From: Hyphomicrobiaceae bacterium
GTDB lineage: Bacteria; Pseudomonadota; Alphaproteobacteria; Rhizobiales; Hyphomicrobiaceae
Assembly (NCBI GenBank): GCA_008933705.1
Contig: WBUN01000002.1
Coordinates: forward strand, 62,001 to 126,000
Direction of reading: 5' to 3'
DNA length: 64,000 nucleotides
Shown here: positions 57,523 through 64,000 of the stretch, piece after piece
Layout: the number at the start of each line of letters is the position of its first letter
Numbering within the stretch: the first letter of the stretch is position 1
Translations under genes and position numbers: made by a program
The notes under the pieces: model-generated
The model's database searches: none
The model's input: the letters and a program-made list of their open reading frames with translations, nothing else
What the model was told of the DNA's origin: nothing

Positions 57523-59481
57523 TCACTGCGCCGGCTGTGGCTGCAGCGCGGACATGGCGGCGGCGATCCGCCGGTGTCGCCAGACGCCGATGAGCGTTGC
57601 CGCCAGCACCAAAGCAGCAGCGACCATCGCGATCCTGTCGTCCGGATGGAACAGCGCAACGAGCGACAGAGCGGCGAGCAAGCCGCACAAGATCACGTTG
57701 CCGGCGACGCGCTCCAGAAAGCGCCCGAACAAGGCAAAGGCGATGCCGCTCGTGCCGATGAAGACCATCAAGGTGGCCACGATCTGCGGCCAGCCCGGGT
57801 TCACGACGATGTCCGGTCGGGTGAAGATGGCAAACGTCATGAGCGTGATCGGCGCGCAAATCTTGAGCGCTTCGAACATCGTCCGCATGAACGAGGCTTC
57901 GGCAATGCGCGCCGAGACGGCGGCGGTGAGCGACGTCGGCGGCGACAGCTCGCCCCATACCGACAAGAGGAAGACGAAGAAGTGCGCGATCCACGGGTTG
58001 ACGCCCAGCTCCTGCAGTGGGCGGACGATCACGATTGCACCGATGATGTAGGTCGCCGTCGGCGGCAGTCCGGCTCCGGCCAGCCAGCCGAACACGTAGG
58101 CCATGAGGACGACGCCGATCATGTTCTGCGCGCCGAGGTCGAGGATCATGGCCCCCATGCGGTTGATGAAGCCGGTGACGGTGAACAGGCCGATCATGAT
58201 GCCAAGCGTCGCCAGCAGCAGCGTCAGGTACGAGGTCATGTCGGCGTGCGTCTCGATGGCACGGCGCACGTTGCCGAACAGCGTCTCCTCCGCGAGCGCC
58301 GGGTCCTTGCGCAGGTATTTGAAGATGGCGAAGGCGATGAGCAGCAGCGCGAACATGAAGCCCGCCGTATAGAGGGCGGCCAGCAGCTCGCCCGTGCCCA
58401 CCACGCCCATCTGGTAGACGAGGAACAGAACCGCAAGGAAGAAGATGGACGTCTTGATCTGGTCGTAGGCCGCCACCTTGGGGTTCTGCACCGTGTCGCG
58501 CGGCAGCAGGCGCACGCACAGCAGATAGATCGCAAAGGCAATCGACGCGTAATAGACGAAGGCCAGTGCGAACCCGCGCTTCACCACGTCCCAATAGGGA
58601 ACATTGAGGAAGTCCGACATCAGGAACGCGCCGACCCCCATCATCGGCGGCATGATGAGCCCGCCCATCGAAGCGGCCGTCTCGGCGGCAGCCGCGAAGG
58701 CGCCCGGCACGCCATAGCGCTTCATCAACGGGATGGTGATGGTGCCGACGACCGCCGCATTGGCAGAACCCGAGCCGCTCACCATGCCGACCGAGAGCGA
58801 GCCCAGCACCGCCGTCTGCGGCACGAGCTGCCGCGACCTGCCTGCCAGACGCCGCATCACCTGGATCATGGCGGACTGCGCGCCAAAGCCGTTGGCGGCC
58901 GCGGCCAGAAGAAGGAATGCCGCAACGAGCGTCAGGGCAAGCTGGCCGTAGATGCCGTAAATGCCGGTGGAGAGTTCGATCGTGCTCGAAGTGACCACGC
59001 GGTAGAACGTCGTTCCCGGATGCCAGAAGAAGTCGATGGGGCTCAGGTAGCCCCACAGCGTGTAGAACACGAGAGCGAGGTTGACCCAGAACAGCGTCGG
59101 GTGGGCCAGCCGCGACAGCTCCATCACCAGCAGGAACATCAGCAGGCCGACCACGAAATCCTGCTTGGTGTAGGAGCCCTGGCGCCAGATCGCGATCTGC
59201 TCGAACTCACGATGAAAGTGGAGAAAGGCGTAGGCGCAGATGCCGATGTAGAGCAAGACGAGGGCGTGGTTCACGCCGGCAGGGAGGAACTTGTAGAGGT
59301 AGTCCTGCTTGTACATGAACAGGATTTGCAGGATCAGCGCGATCGACAGGACCCGCGCGACCAACTCCTGCGGGCCACCGAAGCCGGTGTAGTAGTACCA
59401 GAGCAGCCAGACGAGCTGGATGGCCGCGAAAACGAGGATCACGTTGTCGAGCGTGAAGTGCGTCCGCAGCCGGTTCATCAT
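57523..59481 (-). CDS. TRAP transporter permease, fused small and large domains
   Basis: 652 residues, highly hydrophobic. The first 170 residues form the DctQ-like small domain and the rest the DctM-like large domain. Motifs include VSGSGSANAAVVGTITIPLM, AAETAASMGGLIMPPMMGVG and AGAGLPPTATYIIGA. Fused permeases of this kind pair with TAXI-type receptors and use a sodium or proton gradient. The matching receptor gene is 127 bp upstream on the same strand. Confidence 0.92.
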   Translation of the reverse strand: MMNRLRTHFTLDNVILVFAAIQLVWLLWYYYTGFGGPQELVARVLSIALILQILFMYKQDYLYKFLPAGVNHALVLLYIGICAYAFLHFHREFEQIAIWRQGSYTKQDFVVGLLMFLLVMELSRLAHPTLFWVNLALVFYTLWGYLSPIDFFWHPGTTFYRVVTSSTIELSTGIYGIYGQLALTLVAAFLLLAAAANGFGAQSAMIQVMRRLAGRSRQLVPQTAVLGSLSVGMVSGSGSANAAVVGTITIPLMKRYGVPGAFAAAAETAASMGGLIMPPMMGVGAFLMSDFLNVPYWDVVKRGFALAFVYYASIAFAIYLLCVRLLPRDTVQNPKVAAYDQIKTSIFFLAVLFLVYQMGVVGTGELLAALYTAGFMFALLLIAFAIFKYLRKDPALAEETLFGNVRRAIETHADMTSYLTLLLATLGIMIGLFTVTGFINRMGAMILDLGAQNMIGVVLMAYVFGWLAGAGLPPTATYIIGAIVIVRPLQELGVNPWIAHFFVFLLSVWGELSPPTSLTAAVSARIAEASFMRTMFEALKICAPITLMTFAIFTRPDIVVNPGWPQIVATLMVFIGTSGIAFALFGRFLERVAGNVILCGLLAALSLVALFHPDDRIAMVAAALVLAATLIGVWRHRRIAAAMSALQPQPAQ

Positions 59482-59494
59482 GGCGCTTCCTGTG

Positions 59495-59509
59495 CCGGCT
59501 CACAGCCGG
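59495..59509 (-). other. Short stem-loop between TAXI receptor and permease genes
   Basis: CCGGCT/AGCCGG with a 3-base loop stands 14 bp before the permease start. There is no T-run after it on the minus strand, so it is not an intrinsic terminator. It may tune expression of the permease relative to the receptor; inferred only. Confidence 0.3.
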
Positions 59510-59608
59510 TGCCCCCCAAAAAAGGACTTCGCTTTTCTGATGCATCAGGGCGGGGCGCCGCGCTTGTGCCGCACCGCTTCCCCGCCCCACCCTACCGTGC
59601 GAGAGCGA

Positions 59609-60658
59609 TCAGCCGCTCTTGGCGACCGTCCACTTGTCGTTCCAGGCCTTGTGCTCCTTCAGGAACTTGGCGAGGCCCGCGTGCACCGGAATTTGAGGGT
59701 TGGCATTGATGCCGTTCACCTGCATGCCCACGAAATCCTTCGCCAGCGCGGAGAAGCCCGGATCGATCGATGAGAGCTTGTCGCGGTTGGTGTAGAACGC
59801 GCTCAGCATCTTGTAGACGACGTCCTCGGGAACGTCCGCGCGCACGTTGTAGGCAAACAGGATCGGCACGCCGAGAACTTCCTTGACGCCCACATCCTTG
59901 GTGAAGGCGTCCTTCGGATTGACCTGAGTGATCGCGAGCCCCGCCGCTTTCAGCTTGGCGATCTCGTCGGGGCACGGATTGATCACGCTGACGTCCATGC
60001 GCACCTCGGTCTCCTTCCAGTACGGCGCCAGCGACCGCCCCGAAACCGTGTAGGCCACCGAGCCGGCGATGGTGCCGGCCTGCATGGCATCCGAGTTGGT
60101 CTTGGCGTCGATCTGGACGTGCTTGAACTCGTAGCCGAGCGTCTTGTAGATGCGCTGGAAATTAAGCCAGTTCATGAAGCCGGCCGTCGTGAAGAACACC
60201 GGCTTGCCGCTGAAGTCCTTCCAGCATTTGAACTTGGCCGCCTCTTTCGCCGGCGCGACCAGGAACGACTCCATGGGATAGGCATACCAGGTGTGGACCA
60301 GCTTGCCCTTGGGCGGATTGTAGTCCTTGAAGCCGCCGACACCCTCGTAGAGCTGGGTCATACCGATGTCGGCCGTGTAGCCGATCTCGGCAGCGTCCTC
60401 CATCGCAGCCTTGGTCGCGCTCGTGGTCTGCGGATAGGGCTGCACGGTCACCGTGTACTGGCCGCCGAGCGCTTCCTCGACCATCTTGGTCATGGCGGCC
60501 GCAACCTTGTAGCCATACGAGTCCACGCTCGATGTGGCCCAGCGCAGCGACTTGCGCTGCTGCGCGTCGGCTGGTTGGGGCGCCGTCGCAATAAAGGTGC
60601 CGGCGAGCGCAACGGCGCATGCCGCCATCAGACAAGAACGTCGTGCTGTTGCAGCCAT
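59609..60658 (-). CDS. TAXI-family TRAP transporter substrate receptor
   Basis: 349 residues with a signal peptide (cleavage near PADAQ, about residue 32). The mature protein has SLRWATSSVDSYGYKVAAAM and YTADIGMTQLYEGVGG, typical of TAXI solute receptors. It delivers an unknown carboxylate or small solute to the fused permease. GAAGGAGGAAAT precedes the ATG. Two TTGACA hexamers on the minus strand (60762-60757 and 60754-60749) may belong to its promoter, but no -10 box is clear. Confidence 0.91.
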   Translation of the reverse strand: MAATARRSCLMAACAVALAGTFIATAPQPADAQQRKSLRWATSSVDSYGYKVAAAMTKMVEEALGGQYTVTVQPYPQTTSATKAAMEDAAEIGYTADIGMTQLYEGVGGFKDYNPPKGKLVHTWYAYPMESFLVAPAKEAAKFKCWKDFSGKPVFFTTAGFMNWLNFQRIYKTLGYEFKHVQIDAKTNSDAMQAGTIAGSVAYTVSGRSLAPYWKETEVRMDVSVINPCPDEIAKLKAAGLAITQVNPKDAFTKDVGVKEVLGVPILFAYNVRADVPEDVVYKMLSAFYTNRDKLSSIDPGFSALAKDFVGMQVNGINANPQIPVHAGLAKFLKEHKAWNDKWTVAKSG

Positions 60659-60886
60659 AGATTTCCTCCTTCGATTTCAGCCGGCGTCTTTGAGCGCCAT
60701 GGCCCGAAGATACATGCAAGATCGCGTGTCCGCGAGCCATTCGATTGATGTCAAACTGTCAAATATGGGTGCCGCGCGGGGCCCTGCGGCGGCAGGCAAC
60801 GCTTGCGATGGTGCAGTGCAAATTGCGGCAATGCCTCAGCCCAATGCCTCAGCCTTAGGCACGCGGAAGCGGCGCGAACCTCGCGT

Positions 60887-61996
60887 CTACCGCCGCAGCA
60901 TGCCAGCGACCATCTCGCCGATGGCGAGCGATGCCGTCAGCCCCGGGCTCTCGATGCCGTAGAGGGCGACGAGGCCGTCCAGACCATGCCGCTCGCGTCC
61001 GTGGATGGCAAAGTCCGGCACAGGCTCGCCTTCGCGGTAGAGCTTGGGGCGGATGCCGGTGTAGTCCGGGTGCAGGCGTTCCACTTCCAGGCCCGGGTAG
61101 TAGCTGCGGATGAAGCCCAGGAACTTCTCGAGCTTTTCAGGCACGAAAGCGTAGTCGAGCTCCGCAATCCACTCGATATCGGGGCCGAACTTGCAGCGCC
61201 CGCCGATGTCGACCGTCGCGTGCAGCCCGAGCCAGGCGCCGTCGGGCATGGGGTAGATATGGCGCTTGAACGGCGAAGGTCCCGAGAGCGCGTAGTACTG
61301 GCCCTTGGCGTAGTAGGTCTCAGGGGGACGGTAGTTATCCCCGTAGGTCAAAGTTCTGCCAAGCTTCGTGGCATGCAGCCCCGCAGAGAGAACGAGCGTC
61401 TTGCAGGTGATGGAGCCGGGGCTGTCGCCGCCGGTGGCGAGCCGATAGAGGCCGGCTGGATGGCGCTCGATGCGCGCGACCGGGCAGCGCAGCACCACCG
61501 AGCCGCCATGCCCTTCGATATGGCCTTGCAGCGCCAGCATGTAGGCATGGCTGTCGATGATGCCGGTCGACGGCGAGATCAATGCGGCGACGCAGGCAAG
61601 CTCGGGCTCCAGCGCCCTGGCCGCGTTCGCCCCGATGGGCTCGAGATCGGTGACGCCGTTCTTGACCGCCGTCTCGCGGATGGCCGCCAGCTTGGCAAGC
61701 TGGCTTTCCTGGGTTGCGACCAGCAGCTTGCCGCAGCGCTCGTGGGGCACGCTGTTCTCGGCGCAGAAGCGGTAGAGCAGTTCCTTGCCGCACACGCATA
61801 ACGTCGCCCGCAGGCTGCCAGGGGGATAGTAGATGCCGGCGTGGATGACCTCGCTGTTGCGCGAGGAGGTCTCCGAGCCGATCAGCGCGTGCTGCTCGAG
61901 CACCATCACCTCGCGGCCCGCCGTCGCCAACGCCCGCGCGACCGCCAGCCCGACGGCGCCGGCGCCAACGACGATGGTTTCCACATCCGGTGTCAT
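60887..61996 (-). CDS. FAD-dependent oxidoreductase, L-2-hydroxyglutarate oxidase-like
   Basis: 369 residues of the DAO fold. The FAD motif VVGAGAVGLAVARALA begins at residue 9, followed by the acidic residue in VLEQH. RNSEVIHAGIYYPPGSLRATLCVCG is the hallmark of LhgO-like enzymes, and IDSHAYMLALQGHIEGHGG follows. It probably oxidises L-2-hydroxyglutarate or a related hydroxyacid to the 2-oxoacid. The start is chosen at the canonical FAD-domain Met; the open frame upstream has no similarity. A 228-bp gap to the TAXI gene has no gene. Confidence 0.85.
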   Translation of the reverse strand: MTPDVETIVVGAGAVGLAVARALATAGREVMVLEQHALIGSETSSRNSEVIHAGIYYPPGSLRATLCVCGKELLYRFCAENSVPHERCGKLLVATQESQLAKLAAIRETAVKNGVTDLEPIGANAARALEPELACVAALISPSTGIIDSHAYMLALQGHIEGHGGSVVLRCPVARIERHPAGLYRLATGGDSPGSITCKTLVLSAGLHATKLGRTLTYGDNYRPPETYYAKGQYYALSGPSPFKRHIYPMPDGAWLGLHATVDIGGRCKFGPDIEWIAELDYAFVPEKLEKFLGFIRSYYPGLEVERLHPDYTGIRPKLYREGEPVPDFAIHGRERHGLDGLVALYGIESPGLTASLAIGEMVAGMLRR

Positions 61997-62209
61997 GCAA
62001 TCCCCTGCCCAGCCGCCTTCTACACGCAGCATCCGCGGCGGCAAGCCTGGACACCGATCGAGGATGGCTGTCCTTCGCGCTTGCGTCGGAAGCGCTCGGA
62101 ACATAAAAAGAACATAATGGGTACGAAATGTTCCGCCCGACTCGCGGTATGGGTTGTATTCGCCCATTCGCCGACCGGTGGGCACAGGTCTTCACGAGGA
62201 GGGTTTCGC

Positions 62210-63358
62210 ATGGCGATCTTCTCATCTGCCAGCCGCCAGGCGCCGCAACCGCATGCGCACGAAGGCCGCTGCCCCCTGTGCGAGCAGCCCATCGGGCAGG
62301 ACGTGGCCCGCCGGATCGAGGCAAGGAAGCGCGAGCAGTACCAGGCGGCGCTGGACCAGGCCCGTGCCGAAGCGGACGCCGCGGCCGAGCAGCGCGTGCT
62401 CGCCGCCCGCAACGAGGCGAAGGCAGCAACCGAGACCGCCATGCTGGGCAGGCTCGCGGAAATCCAGGCGAGACTCGCGGAGTCCGAGCAGGCCAGGACG
62501 GCCGTGCAGGAGCAGATGGCGGCGCTGAAAGCGGCGCAGGAAGCGGCGGTGGAGAAACGGGTCGCCGAGATCCAGGAGGGCCTGCTGCGCCAGAAGGAGG
62601 ACCTGCAGCGCGAGAAGGAGGCGCAGGTCCTCGCCGAAAAGGCGAAGGTGCTGAAGCTGCAGTCGGAACTCCAGGACATGCAGCGCAAGCTCGAAGGCAA
62701 GACGGCCAACGAACTCGGCGAAGGCTCCGAGGTCGATCTGTTCGAGCAGCTCAAGAGTGTCTTCGAGGGTGATCGCATCTGGCGCGTCGGCAAGGGCGTG
62801 AACGGCGCCGATGTCATTCACGAGGTGATTCACAACGGCAAGGTGTGCGGCAAGATCGTCTACGATGCGAAGAACCGCAATGCCTGGCAGAACGAGTTCG
62901 TCACCAAGCTGCGCGCCGACAAGATCGCGCAGGGCGCCGACCACGCCATTCTGTCGAGCAACAAGTTCCCCAAGGACAAGGCGCAGGTGCACTATCAGGA
63001 CGGCGTGATCGTCGCCCAGCCCGCGCGCGTGGCGGCAATCGTTCAGCTCCTGCGCGATCAGGTCGTGCGCATGCACGAGCTGCGCATCAGCAAGGAAGGC
63101 CGGGAGCAGAAATCAGTCGAGATTTACGCCTTCATCACATCGGAGCACTGCAAGCAGCTGCTCGATCAGATGGAGACGCAGACCGGCCGCATGCTCGAGC
63201 TCGACACGAAGGAGCAGGAGGCGCACCGGCGCCTGTGGGATGCGCGCAAGAAGCTTATCAACTCGGTCCAGAAGGCGCGCAGCGATCTCGTGTTCGAGAT
63301 CGACCGCATCATCGGCACGGCCGGCAACGGCCCGGAGGAGGAGGAGGGGGCAGCATGA
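62210..63358 (+). CDS. DUF2130 coiled-coil protein with nuclease-like C-terminal domain
   Basis: 382 residues. A zinc-knuckle-like CPLC (about 19-22) leads into a long charged coiled coil (about 32-170, rich in Glu, Gln, Ala and Lys). A globular DUF2130 domain follows, with GDRIWRVGKGVNGADVIHEV then GKIVYDAKNRNAWQNEF. The GADVIHEV...YDAKN arrangement resembles PD-(D/E)xK nucleases, but this is an inference. GAGGAGGG before the ATG is a strong ribosome site. A second coiled segment lies in the C-terminal 70 residues. No function is established. Confidence 0.8.
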   Translation: MAIFSSASRQAPQPHAHEGRCPLCEQPIGQDVARRIEARKREQYQAALDQARAEADAAAEQRVLAARNEAKAATETAMLGRLAEIQARLAESEQARTAVQEQMAALKAAQEAAVEKRVAEIQEGLLRQKEDLQREKEAQVLAEKAKVLKLQSELQDMQRKLEGKTANELGEGSEVDLFEQLKSVFEGDRIWRVGKGVNGADVIHEVIHNGKVCGKIVYDAKNRNAWQNEFVTKLRADKIAQGADHAILSSNKFPKDKAQVHYQDGVIVAQPARVAAIVQLLRDQVVRMHELRISKEGREQKSVEIYAFITSEHCKQLLDQMETQTGRMLELDTKEQEAHRRLWDARKKLINSVQKARSDLVFEIDRIIGTAGNGPEEEEGAA

Positions 63359-63429
63359 TGTGTTGTCCCGGCCGGCGCGAAGCGGAGGGCGGACCCAGGA
63401 CCGCGAGCGGATCCCCTTGCAGCCCCTGG

Positions 63430-63459
63430 TCCCGGATCATGCTTCACGCAATTCCGGGA
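63430..63459. repeat. REP-like hairpin between convergent genes
   Basis: TCCCGGA (63430-63436) and TCCGGGA (63453-63459) form a 7-bp stem with GCTTCACGC in the loop. GTCCCGG..GCTTC..CCGGGATGAC units recur between genes in many Bradyrhizobiaceae-like genomes. A related GTCCCGGCC..CGAAGCGGAG segment lies 65 bp to the left. It may act as a bidirectional transcript end. Confidence 0.5.
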
Positions 63460-63465
63460 TGACAG

Positions 63466-64000
63466 TCAGGCCACCGCAGCAGCCCGTATCGCGGCAATGT
63501 TCTCCTTGTACTTGCCGCCCTTGAAGGTCGCCGAGCCGGCGACCAGAACGTTGGCGCCGGCACCAGCGCAGATGCCCGCCGTCTCCGGCGTCACGCCGCC
63601 GTCGACCTCAAGGTGGATGGGGCGCGCTCCGATCATGGCACGGATGCGACGGATCTTCTCCGCCATGGCCGGAATGAAGGCCTGGCCACCGAAGCCCGGA
63701 TTGACAGTCATCACCAGCACGAGGTCGAGGCGATCGAGCACGTAGGCGATGGCGCTCTCGGGCGTATGCGGGGTGAGCGAGACGCCGGCCTTCTTGCCGA
63801 GCCCGCGGATGAGCTGCAGGGAGCGGTCAAGGTGGGGACCCGCCTCGGCGTGCACGGTGATGATGTCGGAGCCGGCTTCGGCGAAGGCCGCGATGTAGGG
63901 ATCGGCGGGCGCGATCATCAGGTGCACGTCGAGCACCTTGCTGGTGTGCGGGCGGATCGCCTTCACGACGCCCGGACCGATGGTGATGTTAGGCACGAAA
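63466..64000 (-). CDS. rpe: Ribulose-phosphate 3-epimerase, C-terminal part (gene continues beyond the window)
   Basis: The frame is open to the right edge, where it reads FVPNITIGP, the usual continuation of the N-terminal DGxFVPN motif; about 40 residues are missing. Metal ligands appear in DVHLMI and the active-site Asp in [17 protein letters not shown] is the phosphate-binding hallmark. It interconverts ribulose-5-phosphate and xylulose-5-phosphate in the pentose phosphate and Calvin cycles. In an H2-oxidising bacterium it could serve CO2 fixation, but no cbb gene is seen here. Confidence 0.95.
   Translation of the reverse strand, partial: FVPNITIGPGVVKAIRPHTSKVLDVHLMIAPADPYIAAFAEAGSDIITVHAEAGPHLDRSLQLIRGLGKKAGVSLTPHTPESAIAYVLDRLDLVLVMTVNPGFGGQAFIPAMAEKIRRIRAMIGARPIHLEVDGGVTPETAGICAGAGANVLVAGSATFKGGKYKENIAAIRAAAVA

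Noticed and set aside
57430-59709. Plus-strand open frame of 759 codons opposite the TRAP permease
   Set aside because: Product is Arg/Gln/Glu-rich and lacks any motif, while the minus strand encodes an obvious permease.

Overview
The window is high-GC bacterial chromosome, almost certainly alphaproteobacterial and most likely Hyphomicrobiales (Rhizobiales). The reasons are a Bradyrhizobium/Rhizobium-style hup-hyp cluster with HypX and a HupUV sensor, an Aap-type amino-acid ABC transporter, an MHYT-PAS-GGDEF-EAL protein, a ligase-associated helicase/phosphoesterase pair, and dense ATGA-overlapping operons. The genus cannot be fixed from this sequence.

1-20.0 kb is an almost complete aerobic [NiFe] uptake-hydrogenase locus: hupL (3' part), hupE, hupC, three hairpins ending in a strong terminator, a sigma-54-type promoter, then hupDFGHIJK-hypABCDEX-hoxA-hoxJ(hupT)-hupU-hupV-hypF. 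It covers the enzyme, its membrane cytochrome, nickel uptake, Fe(CN)2CO assembly, O2-protective chaperones, large-subunit maturation and H2-sensing regulation. HoxA, a sigma-54 activator, plausibly drives the sigma-54 promoter found here.

20.1-38.6 kb is a catabolic region: a double-HxlR regulator, a branched-chain/aromatic-acid-type ABC transporter split around a divergent promoter, an iron alcohol dehydrogenase, a thioesterase, a three-subunit molybdenum hydroxylase with an SRPBCC partner, a metallo-lactamase-fold hydrolase, a degenerate SDR, an acyl-CoA ligase, an enoyl-CoA hydratase (plus an internally deleted one), a nitronate-monooxygenase-type flavoprotein and an LpxH-like phosphoesterase. 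It looks like uptake, hydroxylation and CoA-dependent breakdown of an unidentified aromatic or heterocyclic acid.

38.9-49.6 kb holds an orphan TctC receptor with a two-subunit aconitase X, a large c-di-GMP enzyme, a DMT exporter, PdeM plus an Lhr-type helicase, and a small membrane protein.

50.06-53.0 kb is a 2.95-kb transposon with 20-bp perfect terminal inverted repeats and an 8-bp target duplication (GAAAAGGG). Besides an IS1-family-like DDE transposase it carries a ParA-type ATPase, a five-copy 12-nt repeat array, a small basic protein and a frameshifted GIY-YIG gene. This is the most unusual object in the window.

53.07-64 kb contains the aapPJQM operon (ATPase gene first, just downstream of the insertion), a TAXI-type TRAP transporter, an L-2-hydroxyglutarate-oxidase-like flavoprotein, a DUF2130 coiled-coil protein and the 3' part of ribulose-phosphate 3-epimerase. 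No rRNA, tRNA or CRISPR array was recognised.
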